The notes below the pieces were generated by a model. It was not told the DNA's origin. It made no database searches and worked only from the letters and a program-made list of their open reading frames with translations. Source: Archangium violaceum (lineage in GTDB: Bacteria; Myxococcota; Myxococcia; Myxococcales; Myxococcaceae). Taken from it: DNA of 64,000 nt. The translations under genes and the position numbers were made by a program. Of the stretch, positions 19,901-28,027 are shown one piece after another; positions within the stretch are counted from its first letter, which is position 1, and each line of letters begins with the position of its first letter. The stretch spans positions 1,701,001 to 1,765,000 of the forward strand of contig NZ_CP069396.1 of the NCBI RefSeq assembly GCF_016887565.1, in the 5' to 3' direction.

Positions 19901-21617
19901 GGGCGTCGATGCCGAGGCCCTGGCTGTCCTTGTCCACGGTGCCCCGCAGCGAGAGGAGGAGGTTCGTCGTGCCCCCGGTGGTCACGCTGGCCTCGAGGGC
20001 CCGGCCCTGGGTGGCGAGCGAGGCATTCAGGTTCTCGAAGGTGCGGCCGCCGGTGGTCAGCCGGGCGGCCTCGAGCGTGGCGTCCGCGGTGAGGGGCTGG
20101 GTGACGTCCGGCACGCGCGCCTCCAGCGTGAGGCCCGTCACGGCCGTGTCCGCCCAGGCGAGCGCGTCGAACCCGCCGGAGAGGGCGATGGCGGGCTGGC
20201 GGACGGAGCCGGACACGGTGAAGTCCAGGGCGCCATGGCCGGAGAGGGGCAGGGGCTTTCCACTGCCCAGCCGGCCCACGGTGTTGGCGAAGGTGTCCAG
20301 GTTGGAGGCGACGAGTCGGCCCTCGAGGCGGAAATCCTCCTGGGTGCCTCCGCCGCGCGCGGTGAGGCTGGCGCCGGGAGCCTGCGCCTGGAGCTGGGAG
20401 AGCTCGAAGCGGCCGTTGTTCGCGCTGGCGTGCAGCTCCACCGGCCCGAGTGGCCGGTCGGCGATGCGCGAGGGCGGCACGGTGAGATCCACCGTCCCCT
20501 GGAGCGTCTCCAGGCTCTTGCCGCCCCCCGTCACGCGCAGGTCCGCCGCGAGCTGGGTGCTCGGTCCGCCGCCCAGCAGCTTCGCCAGGTCCAACTCGCG
20601 CACGCGGGCGGTGAGGCCGTCCGTGCGCAGTTGCTCCATGTCCAGGGCGCCCTTCACCTCGGTGGTGCCGCCCGCGGCCCGAGCGCCCAGGTCCACCTGG
20701 AGCGTGTCCCCCTTCTGGTCCACGGTACCCGCGAGGGTGACGGGGACGACCACGGGGTACGAGGGCACGAGGGCGCGCGCCAGCTCCGGGCCGAGGGTGA
20801 GGTTGCGCACCTCGGCGTGTGCCTGCTGCTCGCCCTGCATCCCACCGCGGGCCTGGAGGCCGAGTCCGGGAGCGTCGAGGTCCACGTCGGCGTTCAGCTT
20901 GCCCTCTTCACCTTGTGCCTTCAGGGACAGGCGCACCGGGCCCGTCGTGGGACGGGCGAGGCTGGCGGTGGCGTCGAGCTTCGCGTCGAGTCCCTCGGTG
21001 GCCGCCACCCAGGCCGCGGCGCCGTTGGCATCGAGGTCATCCAGGCGCACCTCGCGGTTGCCCTCCGGCGCCTCGACCACGTAATCGACGGAGCCATTCT
21101 CCAGCTGGAAGTCCTCGAGGGTGAATCGCAGGGTGCCCCGCTGCGACGTGGCGGGCTCCTCCGGCTTGGGCTCCCGGGGAGCGATGGCACGGGTGAGGTT
21201 GAGGCCGCGCTCGTCCTGACGGAGGTAGAGGTGGGGCTGCTCCATCCGCGCGGAGCGCAGCACCACGTGCTTGCGCAGCAGCGGGGCGAGTCCCAGTTGC
21301 ACCTCCACCCGCTCCACCTCCGCCACCAGCTCCCCCTCGGGGTCATACAGCTTCAACCCGGTGAGGACAGCGGAGCGCACACCCAGGTCCAGTCCCCCCA
21401 CCTCCAGGCGGCCGGAGAGCTGCTTGTTCGCCTGCTCGACGGCCAGGGCGCGGACGCGGGCCTCACCGGCGGCTCCCGTCAAGTAGACGAGCGCGCCGGC
21501 CACGAGCACCACCACGAGCCCGAGGAAACCGAGCAGGCCCCAGAGGAGCCAACGTCCCCGGCGGCGCCGAGGAGAGGAGGGAGTCCCGGGACCCGATTCG
21601 CTGACGCTGCCGCTCAA
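16917..21617 (-). CDS. tamB: Translocation and assembly module protein TamB
   Basis: A protein of 1566 residues with one N-terminal membrane anchor (about 24-48, after an Arg-rich RRRRGR stretch), then more than a thousand residues of repetitive amphipathic beta strands, and at the C-terminus the DUF490/TamB domain (about 1330-1566, including QNSSYVRFTGPPTQPFINATA). TamB-like proteins form long hydrophobic grooves bridging the inner and outer membranes and are linked to outer-membrane protein insertion and phospholipid transport. It is translated from a TTG that overlaps the stop of the upstream Omp85 gene (TTGA), a coupled pair as in other tamA-tamB operons. The length is above the E. coli protein (about 1260), as usual in delta-group bacteria. 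Confidence 0.9.
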   Translation of the reverse strand: MSGSVSESGPGTPSSPRRRRGRWLLWGLLGFLGLVVVLVAGALVYLTGAAGEARVRALAVEQANKQLSGRLEVGGLDLGVRSAVLTGLKLYDPEGELVAEVERVEVQLGLAPLLRKHVVLRSARMEQPHLYLRQDERGLNLTRAIAPREPKPEEPATSQRGTLRFTLEDFQLENGSVDYVVEAPEGNREVRLDDLDANGAAAWVAATEGLDAKLDATASLARPTTGPVRLSLKAQGEEGKLNADVDLDAPGLGLQARGGMQGEQQAHAEVRNLTLGPELARALVPSYPVVVPVTLAGTVDQKGDTLQVDLGARAAGGTTEVKGALDMEQLRTDGLTARVRELDLAKLLGGGPSTQLAADLRVTGGGKSLETLQGTVDLTVPPSRIADRPLGPVELHASANNGRFELSQLQAQAPGASLTARGGGTQEDFRLEGRLVASNLDTFANTVGRLGSGKPLPLSGHGALDFTVSGSVRQPAIALSGGFDALAWADTAVTGLTLEARVPDVTQPLTADATLEAARLTTGGRTFENLNASLATQGRALEASVTTGGTTNLLLSLRGTVDKDSQGLGIDALALRYPEAGWTLQRPTHVSWGNGRVEVAPPLTLSSGPQSLSLALAMEGERITARTELQAFDLGRLPKAFLPPSLDVDGQLSGHLAVNGRLPQPDADMDLTLRGGRYQQYADLDLDLRGKYLRDRATGTFAMSAPAGRASANFDVPVQGLMKRRREPVSLELTMDQVDIGPALRMAGQPESATGILSGTVRVQGLANDPRLELSLKGSQLRYWGVPPQQPPPVVLAPGALPPELRGEPLGFELVARSDDKDGSLSARLDLRGIGSTAYASVETPFSLGRLISNPPTAAQFMETPMRKLEAHVTEAPLGLLSQLGLATRAGGLVSMTANLTGPLLAPVGELKVEARRATMNGIEPLDGTLTLYTDASSVKLQLVAKREASLLAQVDALIDAPIAALQDQEVVGQVPFKLHARSGPVPLRELPGMASQQQRTPAAPQQPLQGILSLELAASGTLDDPKVELTSGMQQLGVRQFALGQARLHYTYEDTRSALDALLTSPNGGTLLVRGQAKQTLSLPAMRRGVDFTRASFEMDLDARQFDLSFLSGSQIPMVRTIGGMLQADAHMSGTVGAPSYRGTFQWKDGRLALDGYGEYRDVQVALDVTDKHLALTELSARSGSGTLRFTAQADRKLTDGRKGPESYYDLTGEGEMNDFPLVSDDQLIATLSLHTTLKGLVSDKQVYLSDVSLPEAHINLPEAKRKDVQSMDRPEGIVLVRNGVPLEPDKRKKAPANGNAPGTATGGAGTQEESQLRYEIIVNAPRNLWIHSSDINAELGFERGLRVQYQNDELSLGGTVKVLRGEVEVLGRRFTVQNSSYVRFTGPPTQPFINATAEYDNERSGVKVFVAIRGQGKDFTIKPTSDPPLPETEIYTLLATGRRTLRAGSGASMNQGQVASVLGSVLASQVRNALAAKLPLDVFTLEAGDDGLAGTRLEVGKYLTEKLYLGYSGRLGTPQNQSTTRRENANTVRLEYQFTPSWGFQLEYGDLQVGGADVIWGKEY

Positions 21618-23860
21618 AACGCCTCTCCAATCGACAGGAAGAACGTGCAGAGTCCTTCCGGGGCTCCCGCGTAAGGGACGGAGACGCTCTTCCCGTTGCT
21701 GTCCTTTTTCGCTCCGAGTCCGAAGCAGTCCTTGAATCCGTCGACGGTGTCGCCGGCCTGGCCCGTCGTGGGGTCGAAGATGGGCAGGGGCTTGCCGATA
21801 TTCAACCGACGGGCGATGTCCAGCCGGATGGGCCCCACGATGGTGAAGTAGCGCACGCCGATACCCACCGCCTGGTAGTGGTAGTCTCCGAAGATGCGGC
21901 TGCTCTCCTTGCGGATGTCGTCCTGGTGGGGACCGAAGTTCAGCGAGCCGGCGCCAGCCAGGCCGGAGTCGTGGAAGGCGGCGAGCTCCAGGTCCTTGAA
22001 CAGCTTGTAGCGCAGCTCCACGGAGGTCTCGACGAGGCTGTTGCCACCGACGGGGACGACCTGGTCCGAGGGCTGCTCCGCGCCCGGGTTGCTCTTGTTC
22101 ATGGGAGACAGCCGCCGGGCGTTGAAGCCACGCATGGAGGAGCCTCCACCCCCGAAGAAGCGGTTGACGATGGCGCTCTCCTGCCGGACGCGCTCGCCGG
22201 CTTCGTTGGTGATGACGGGGGTCAGGAGGGTGCCCATCCGCAGCCGCGCCGCGAGGATGAAGCGGTCCTTCGGGCCGAAGTTGATGTAGCCGCGCACTTC
22301 CGGGAGCACGCGCCCGAAGGTGTAATCCCCCAGCAGCGGCCCACCACCTGCCTGCAGTGACAGCGCGGCGTAGTAGCCACTGTTCGGCGCGAGCGGATCA
22401 TTGCGGCGGTCCCACTCGGCGATCTCCTCGAGGTAGCTCACCGAGATGTTGCAGGTGTCCAGCTGACCCGTGCCCGACGGGCAGCCCAGCACGAGGGGCG
22501 GGACGGTCGTCTGGTCCTGCAGGCCTCGCTGGCCCTGGAGCCGGTAGACCTCCAGGTTGTAGCTGGAGTTGAGGGAGAAGTCCGGGTGGGGCTGCCAGAC
22601 GACACCGCCTCGCCCGCGCCCGCCGATGAAGTTGTAGGCCTGCTCCAGTCCCCGCTCCCCGGTGAGGGAGGCCTGCAGCCGCAGGTCGCGGGCGAGGAAC
22701 CGCGGCTGCTCGAACTGGACGTAGAGCTGGCCGACGAGGCCGTGCGGGGTGGAGATGTTCGGCTCGTCCCCGTCCCCATCCCCATCGATGTCGATCTTGT
22801 CGAAGGCGGCGGTGATGTTGGGGATGAAGGCGTAGCCCAGCCGGCCGCCCACGGTGAGCCGGCGCAGGCCGCCGAAGAAGTTGCGGTGCGTCCACTCGCC
22901 CAGCACGCGCACCTCCTGCCGGGCCGAGTCCACGCCCACGCCGCCTCCCAGCCGGATGGAGCGGAAGGGGGCCTCGCGCACGTCCACCACCACCGGCACC
23001 GTGCGGGAGTCGCGGTCTGGCGCGCCGCGGTTGACCTTCACCGCGCCGAAGACGCCCATGCGGAAGACGCGTGCCTGGGCCTCGGCCAGCGCCGACTCGC
23101 TGAACCAGTCACCCTTGCGGACGGCGCCCTGCGCCTGCTCGATGATGCGCCGCGGGTTCACCTGCGGATTGGCGTCCGTGGCCACGAAGATGGTGCCGAA
23201 GCGGTAGCGCGGGCCCGGCTCCACCCGCAGGTCCACCTGTGCTCCCAGCGTGACCACGTCCACCCGGACCTCGCCGCTCACCGTCGCCTCGGCGTAGCCC
23301 AGCTCGCGCAGCCGCTGTTGCACCACCTCCTTCATCGCTTCCCAATCCTCCTCGCGGAAGACATGGCCCTGCGCCAGTGGCAACTCCTCCAGCGCCTTCT
23401 CCCGGTGCGCCGCGGGCAGCTCCTCCAGGCCCGTCACGCCGACGGCGGTGACCTGGGTGGGCTGGCCCTCGCTCACGTTCACCTCGAGCGCCACGGCATC
23501 GTCCCCCTCGGGCCGCACCGCCTCGGAGAGGATCTTCGCCTGATAGAAGCCCTCGGACTCGTAGTAACGGAGGATGCGCTTGAGGTCCGCCTGCCACGTG
23601 TTGGGGTCGAAGTAGTTCGGCGGGACGAAGGGGTTGAAGGGCTCCCACCAGGGTGTCTTGCTGGTGACGATCTTGTCCTTGATGTCGGAGGCCTTGACCT
23701 GGTTGGTGCCCTGGATGTCGAGCCCCACCACCTTGGGCTGGTCCGGTGCCTGGGCGCCCGAAGAGGAGGTGGTGGCGCACCCGGCCGAGAGGGCGAGGAG
23801 GACGAGGACTGGGAGGAGTTGACGAAGGTGTCGGGCCGCGACGTCCACACACGGGTACAT
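21614..23860 (-). CDS. tamA: TamA-like Omp85 outer membrane protein
   Basis: The 748-residue protein has POTRA-type repeats (about 40-330; for example VVGLDIQGTNQVK and TAVGVTGLEELPAAHREKA) followed by a C-terminal 16-strand barrel region. The barrel carries the Omp85 lid-lock loop motif MRGFNARR near residue 560 and a terminal Phe. Unusually, the leader ends in LLALSAGCATTSS, which reads as a lipobox (Cys about 28), so the N-terminus may be lipidated. It sits directly upstream of tamB with overlapping stop and start, which supports TamA rather than BamA. The start at ATG 23860 is not firmly fixed. Confidence 0.85.
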   Translation of the reverse strand: MYPCVDVAARHLRQLLPVLVLLALSAGCATTSSSGAQAPDQPKVVGLDIQGTNQVKASDIKDKIVTSKTPWWEPFNPFVPPNYFDPNTWQADLKRILRYYESEGFYQAKILSEAVRPEGDDAVALEVNVSEGQPTQVTAVGVTGLEELPAAHREKALEELPLAQGHVFREEDWEAMKEVVQQRLRELGYAEATVSGEVRVDVVTLGAQVDLRVEPGPRYRFGTIFVATDANPQVNPRRIIEQAQGAVRKGDWFSESALAEAQARVFRMGVFGAVKVNRGAPDRDSRTVPVVVDVREAPFRSIRLGGGVGVDSARQEVRVLGEWTHRNFFGGLRRLTVGGRLGYAFIPNITAAFDKIDIDGDGDGDEPNISTPHGLVGQLYVQFEQPRFLARDLRLQASLTGERGLEQAYNFIGGRGRGGVVWQPHPDFSLNSSYNLEVYRLQGQRGLQDQTTVPPLVLGCPSGTGQLDTCNISVSYLEEIAEWDRRNDPLAPNSGYYAALSLQAGGGPLLGDYTFGRVLPEVRGYINFGPKDRFILAARLRMGTLLTPVITNEAGERVRQESAIVNRFFGGGGSSMRGFNARRLSPMNKSNPGAEQPSDQVVPVGGNSLVETSVELRYKLFKDLELAAFHDSGLAGAGSLNFGPHQDDIRKESSRIFGDYHYQAVGIGVRYFTIVGPIRLDIARRLNIGKPLPIFDPTTGQAGDTVDGFKDCFGLGAKKDSNGKSVSVPYAGAPEGLCTFFLSIGEAF

Positions 23861-24012
23861 AGCCTGGAAGTTGGTCGGTTGACTCGTCTGGCGGGAGTGC
23901 CCTCCTGCAACGGACAGTCGGTACCGTTCTTCGGGACACTCTGTCCGGTGGCACGCGCCAGGAGGCCCTTCGGACGTGCATCGCGCGCTTGCCTGCTACA
24001 GAGTTGGTCCGT

Positions 24013-24330
24013 ATGCCATGGGCAATCAGAGGACTCCTGGGCGCGGCGGCGTTGGTGGTGCTCACCTCCTGCGGGGTGTCCCCGGACGAAGCGGTACGGG
24101 TGAAAGAAGGCCAGACGCTGGGTGACCCGGAGGCGGGTCTCCAGTACTGCTCCACGTTCGGCTGTCCCTATGAGGGCCAGGCCTGTCTGGAGGTGTTCTT
24201 CGACTACGGCCGCTCACCCGCGCTGTGCCTCTTCCTGGATGTGTGCGAGCGGCTCCAGTGCGAGAAGGAAGGGCGCCAGTGCGCCATCTTCGATGGCTTC
24301 CCCGGCCAGGTGAAGTGCATCGAGCCCTGA
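24013..24330 (+). CDS. Small Cys-rich lipoprotein
   Basis: 105 residues with a lipoprotein signal (MPWAIRGLLGAAALVVLTSC, lipobox LTSC). The mature part contains about eight further Cys residues, probably paired in the periplasm. There is no recognised family. It is divergent from the tamA-like gene across about 150 bases and convergent with another small Cys-rich lipoprotein. Function unknown. Confidence 0.7.
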   Translation: MPWAIRGLLGAAALVVLTSCGVSPDEAVRVKEGQTLGDPEAGLQYCSTFGCPYEGQACLEVFFDYGRSPALCLFLDVCERLQCEKEGRQCAIFDGFPGQVKCIEP

Positions 24331-24334
24331 TGGG

Positions 24335-24727
24335 TCAGGGCGTGCCCGCGTCGGTGGAGGCCTTCTCGCAGGCGTAGACGGCGTCCCAGGGCTCGCGGCA
24401 CGTGTCGAACTGGGTGAGGGTGCGGCCTCCGCCCTCCTTGGGGACGCAGAACCAGGAATGGTCCGCGCCGCAGCCGTAGGCCTGCACGAGAGGGGTGCGG
24501 CAGGCCTCGCCAGCGGAGTCGAGGTCCTTCTGGCAGGTGCGCACGCACTCGTCCCAATAGTCGCCGTCGGACGACTCGCAGGACGTCGCCCCGTTGCTGG
24601 GGACCGCCTGGAACTGCCCGTAGCAGTAGCGCTGGCAGAGCCGCTCCTCGGGGGTGGGAAGCTCCGGACAGGCCGTGGCCAGGGCCGCGAGGCCCAGCAG
24701 CACCGGCGAGAGGAGGCGAATCTTCAT
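24335..24727 (-). CDS. Small Cys-rich lipoprotein
   Basis: 130 residues. The leader ends in a lipobox (LATAC). The mature region has regularly spaced Cys residues (CQRYCYG, SCES, CVRTCQ, CRTP, GCG, FCVP, CRE, ACEK) typical of small disulfide-rich myxobacterial lipoproteins. No family is recognised. It stands alone between a convergent lipoprotein gene and malQ, from which 62 bases separate it. Function unknown. Confidence 0.72.
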   Translation of the reverse strand: MKIRLLSPVLLGLAALATACPELPTPEERLCQRYCYGQFQAVPSNGATSCESSDGDYWDECVRTCQKDLDSAGEACRTPLVQAYGCGADHSWFCVPKEGGGRTLTQFDTCREPWDAVYACEKASTDAGTP

Positions 24728-24789
24728 ACGTCCCCCGGGGAGTTGGGCGCCGGGCCGCCCTGGAGAGCGGCCCGGGCCGGTGGGTGGCC

Positions 24790-26337
24790 TCAGCGACGGG
24801 CCGAGGCGGTGAGGAGTCCCAGCCGCTCGGCGGCCGTGCGCGTCTCCTCGAGGGTGAGGAGCTCCTCCACGTTCTGGGTGATGCGGTAGGACCAGTTGGC
24901 GTCGTTCATGGAGCCCGGCAGGTTGATGCGGTCACGCGTGCCGAGCACGTCCTGCCAGGGCAGCACGCACAGGTCGCTCCCCGCGTTGAGCGTGGAGGCC
25001 AGCATGGCGCGGTGGATGGCCGGGGTGAACTCGCGCGTCACGGTGGCTTCCTGGAACTCGGGGTAGACGCGCGCGATGCTCCGGCGCTCCTCGTCGGTGG
25101 CCGTCTCCCACCACTCGGCCACGGGCTCGGTGTCGTGCGTGCCGGTGGTGACGAGCGACACGGCCGGGAAGTCATGGGGGTTGCGGTAGACGTTGTCGTC
25201 GCGCTCCCAGCGCAGCACCCGGTAGCCCGGCAGGCCCAGCTCCTTGAGGATGGTACGCACGAAGGGCGGAATCACTCCCAGGTCCTCGGCGACGATGCCG
25301 GCGTTCTGCGACAGCAGGCGGAAGTGGTGCTCGCCCTGGCGCTTCCAGGCCTCCTCGTTGTCGGGGATGAAACGGCCCTTGGGCGTCTTCTCGTCGCGAA
25401 TCCACTGGCGGAAGTAGCCCACCGCGTGGTCCACCCGGCGCAGGTCGTAGTAGCTGGCCGCCTTGGCGGCGCGCGACTTGAGCCAGCGGTAGCCGTCCTT
25501 CTGCATCTGCTCGAAGTCGAAGTAGGGCAGGCCCCAGTCCTGGCCCGTCTCGGAAAAGGCGTCCGGAGGCACGCCCAGGCGCGCGTCGCGGCGCAGCACG
25601 TCCCGGTGGGCCCAGACGTCCGCGCTGTCCTGGCCGATGATGAAGGGCTCGTCACCGCACAGGAGGATGCCGCGCGCCTTGGCCAGCCCGCGCACCGCGT
25701 TCCACTGCACCTCGGCCACCCATTGCAGCCAGGCGTGGTAGCGCACCTCGCGCTCCAGCCGAGCCGTCTCGGCGTTGAGCGCCTCCGGGTGCCGGTCGCG
25801 CAGCGGCTCCGGCCACTCCCACCAGGGGGACTGGTTCCGCTCGTGGGAGATGGCGGTGTAGAGCGCGTAGCTCTCCAGCCATTCGCCCTGCTGCTGGCGC
25901 CACGCCGCGAACTCCTGGGCACGCGGGCTGCGGGGCCACTCGGTGCGCTCGAAGTGCTCGAAGGCGCGCCGGAAGGCGGCACCCTTGAGGCGGAAGACGA
26001 GGTCATAGCGGATGCGGGGGGCCGAGCGCGCCTCGGCCAACATGCGCTTGTCCTCATCGGAGAGCGCCGCCTCGCCTCCGGTGGCGTGGAACTCGGGCAG
26101 CATCTCCAGGTTGATGAAGAGCGCGTTGAGGCCGAACGCCGAGCGCGTGGCGTAGGGGCTGGGATCGCCCGGGGCCGTGGGCAGCAGCGGCAGCAGCATC
26201 AACAGGCGCTGACGCGCCGCCTCCATCCAGTGGAAGAGGCCATCGAGCCCGCCAAAGTCGCCGATACCGAAGTCGGTCTTCGAGCGGAGGGAGAAGAGGG
26301 GAAGCAGTAGACCGGAAATGCGGCCGGTGGAAGCCAT
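24790..26337 (-). CDS. malQ: 4-alpha-glucanotransferase (amylomaltase, GH77)
   Basis: A cytoplasmic enzyme of 515 residues, normal for compact bacterial MalQ. It transfers maltooligosaccharide segments between alpha-1,4-glucans in glycogen or maltodextrin metabolism. Landmarks are an N-terminal GIGDFGGLDG, the QLLPLLPTAPGDPSPY-like sugar-binding start, the nucleophile Asp303 in RRVDHAVGYF, the acid/base Glu in IVAEDLGVIPPFV, and the third carboxylate region TTGTHDTEPVAEWW. The ATG at 26337 (MASTGR) is chosen; the open frame extends upstream without similarity. No other glycogen genes are adjacent. It is divergent from the DNA glycosylase gene. Confidence 0.93.
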   Translation of the reverse strand: MASTGRISGLLLPLFSLRSKTDFGIGDFGGLDGLFHWMEAARQRLLMLLPLLPTAPGDPSPYATRSAFGLNALFINLEMLPEFHATGGEAALSDEDKRMLAEARSAPRIRYDLVFRLKGAAFRRAFEHFERTEWPRSPRAQEFAAWRQQQGEWLESYALYTAISHERNQSPWWEWPEPLRDRHPEALNAETARLEREVRYHAWLQWVAEVQWNAVRGLAKARGILLCGDEPFIIGQDSADVWAHRDVLRRDARLGVPPDAFSETGQDWGLPYFDFEQMQKDGYRWLKSRAAKAASYYDLRRVDHAVGYFRQWIRDEKTPKGRFIPDNEEAWKRQGEHHFRLLSQNAGIVAEDLGVIPPFVRTILKELGLPGYRVLRWERDDNVYRNPHDFPAVSLVTTGTHDTEPVAEWWETATDEERRSIARVYPEFQEATVTREFTPAIHRAMLASTLNAGSDLCVLPWQDVLGTRDRINLPGSMNDANWSYRITQNVEELLTLEETRTAAERLGLLTASARR

Positions 26338-26495
26338 GGTGGGCGCACAATGCACCACGCGCCCCCCGCTGTGAACTGTCCTGGCGACCGGATGGGGGCC
26401 CTGGTGGCTGCCTGTCAATCCAGGGGAGTCTCGGGCCCCTCGCTCCACTCCGGGCATTGACGGCGGGAGGGCCGGGCGGCATCCATCCACTCGCC

Positions 26496-27077
26496 GTGTC
26501 TCTTCCGCTCTCCTTCTACGCGCGCCCCGCGCTCACCGTTGCCCGCGAATTGTTGGGTGCTCATCTCGTCGTCGACGAAGGGGGCTGGCGGCGCGTGGGC
26601 CGTATCGTGGAGACGGAGGCCTACGTCGGCGAGCACGACCTGGCCTGCCATGCCGCCAAGGGGCGTACCCCGCGTACCGAGGTGCTCTTCGGGCCGCCGG
26701 GGCGGGCCTACGTCTACCTCATCTACGGCATGTACCACTGCTTCAACGTGGTGACGGATGTGGAGGGGGTGGCGTCGGCGGTGCTGGTGCGGGCGGTGGA
26801 GCCGGTGGAGGGGCTGTCCCCGGAGGCCCGCACGGACGGGCCGGGGCGGCTGTGCCGTGCCTTGGGGTTGACACTGGCGCACAATCGCTGGGACCTGGCG
26901 AGCGAGCGGCTTCACCTGGAGGCGGGAAGGGCGGTGACCGAGGTCGAGGTGGAGCGGGGGCCGCGCATCGGGGTGGACTACGCCGGAGAGTGGGCCCTGG
27001 AACCCTACCGGCTCTGGGTCCGTGGCAGTCAACACGTGAGCCGTCCTCCCGTCCGCAGGCGCCGAGAGCGCGCTTGA
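26496..27077 (+). CDS. 3-methyladenine DNA glycosylase (AAG/MPG family)
   Basis: A protein of about 193 residues, typical for bacterial AAG-type glycosylases, which flip out and excise alkylated or deaminated purines. It has the family landmarks RELLGAHLV, VETEAYVGEHDLACHAA with the catalytic Glu, PGRAYVYLIYGMYHCFNVV with the Tyr wedge and nucleotide-pocket residues, and DGPGRLCRALGL. The start is taken at GTG 26496, directly before SLPLSFYARPALTVA; a TTG at 26457 would add 13 unconserved residues. It is followed closely by the ECF sigma gene. Confidence 0.92.
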   Translation: MSLPLSFYARPALTVARELLGAHLVVDEGGWRRVGRIVETEAYVGEHDLACHAAKGRTPRTEVLFGPPGRAYVYLIYGMYHCFNVVTDVEGVASAVLVRAVEPVEGLSPEARTDGPGRLCRALGLTLAHNRWDLASERLHLEAGRAVTEVEVERGPRIGVDYAGEWALEPYRLWVRGSQHVSRPPVRRRRERA

Positions 27078-27112
27078 CGCCGGACGGTCTTGGCTGGGAG
27101 GGTGCGCCCCAA

Positions 27113-27727
27113 ATGTCCGACGAGGCCGACAAGGAAGAAGACCGGCAGCTCGTGGCGCGGGCCCAGGCCGGCGACATCAGCGCCTTCGAGGCGTTGGTGG
27201 ATGCGAACCGGGACAAGGTGTACGGCTTGGCGCTGCGGATGACCCGCTCCGAGGCGGATGCCGCCGAAATCTCCCAGGACACCTTCCTGTCCGCCTATCA
27301 ACACCTCAAGGACTTCCGCGGGGATGCGGCCTTTGGCTCGTGGGTGCACCGGATCGCCGCGAACAATTCCCTGATGCGGCTGCGGCACCGCCGCGTGGTG
27401 CAGGCGGCCGAGGGGGAGATCCAGGGCCCGGAGTTCACCGAGCGGGGGAGCCTGGCCGAGTACCCCGCCCAGGACTGGAGCCGGAGTGCCGAGGGCCGCA
27501 TCCTGGACGCCGAGCTGGGGCGGGCCATCCAGGAGGCGACCGACCGGTTGCCCGAGGGGTACCGGGAGGTCTTTCTCTTGAAAGACCTGGATGGGCTCAG
27601 TTACGAACAGATCGCTGAGGTAACGGGGGATTCCATCCCCGCCATCAAGAGCCGGTTGCATCGCGCACGGCTCGCCCTTCGCGAAGCCATCGATCGGTTC
27701 TACAATCAGGGCAGTACGAGCGGGTGA
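27113..27727 (+). CDS. ECF-type RNA polymerase sigma factor
   Basis: 204 residues with sigma region 2 (about 20-90: FEALVDANRDKVYGLALRM, then DAAEISQDTFLSAYQHL and GSWVHRIAANN) and region 4 (about 145-200: LPEGYREVFLLKDLDGLSYEQIAEVTGDSIPAIKSRLHRAR). It directs RNA polymerase to a dedicated set of promoters, probably in an envelope or developmental response. The next gene encodes a zinc-binding anti-sigma candidate, a common control pair. It resembles the RpoE-like ECF factors of myxobacteria, but I cannot assign an orthologue. The ATG at 27113 has GGGAGGG about 11 bases upstream. Confidence 0.92.
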   Translation: MSDEADKEEDRQLVARAQAGDISAFEALVDANRDKVYGLALRMTRSEADAAEISQDTFLSAYQHLKDFRGDAAFGSWVHRIAANNSLMRLRHRRVVQAAEGEIQGPEFTERGSLAEYPAQDWSRSAEGRILDAELGRAIQEATDRLPEGYREVFLLKDLDGLSYEQIAEVTGDSIPAIKSRLHRARLALREAIDRFYNQGSTSG

Positions 27728-27787
27728 AACCCATCGGGGGGCTGGGCATCTTCGTGAGTAGCGGGGCACGCCACAGCCGAGGTCCGG

Positions 27788-28027
27788 ATGTACACGTGTA
27801 AAGACGCCATCACCCTCCTGTTGGACTTCATCGATGGCGAGATGTCGCCCGAGGATGCTCAACATCTGCGCGAGCACCTGTCCGGTTGCGCGCCGTGCAT
27901 CGATTTCCTGCGCACCTACAAGGCGACGCCGGGCCTGTGCAAGCGGGCGCTGGCCCAGCAGATGCCGCAGGAAGTGTCGACGAAGCTCACCGAATATCTG
28001 CGCGCGCGCATCAAGTCCGCCTCGTGA
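27788..28027 (+). CDS. Zinc-finger (ZAS-type) anti-sigma factor candidate
   Basis: 79 residues with the zf-HC2 pattern of an N-terminal Cys and then HLREHLSGCAPC (His-x3-Cys-x2-Cys arrangement) that binds zinc in ZAS-type anti-sigma factors. There is no membrane segment, so a soluble, possibly redox-sensing form. It lies 60 bases after the ECF sigma gene and its stop overlaps the rlmN start (GTGA), tying sigma, anti-sigma and rRNA methylase into one transcript. Confidence 0.8.
   Translation: MYTCKDAITLLLDFIDGEMSPEDAQHLREHLSGCAPCIDFLRTYKATPGLCKRALAQQMPQEVSTKLTEYLRARIKSAS

Noticed and set aside
27091-27106. Sigma-54-like TGGCTGGGAGGGTGCG ahead of the ECF sigma gene
   Set aside because: It would start transcription inside the coding region, and the match is poor outside GG/GC.
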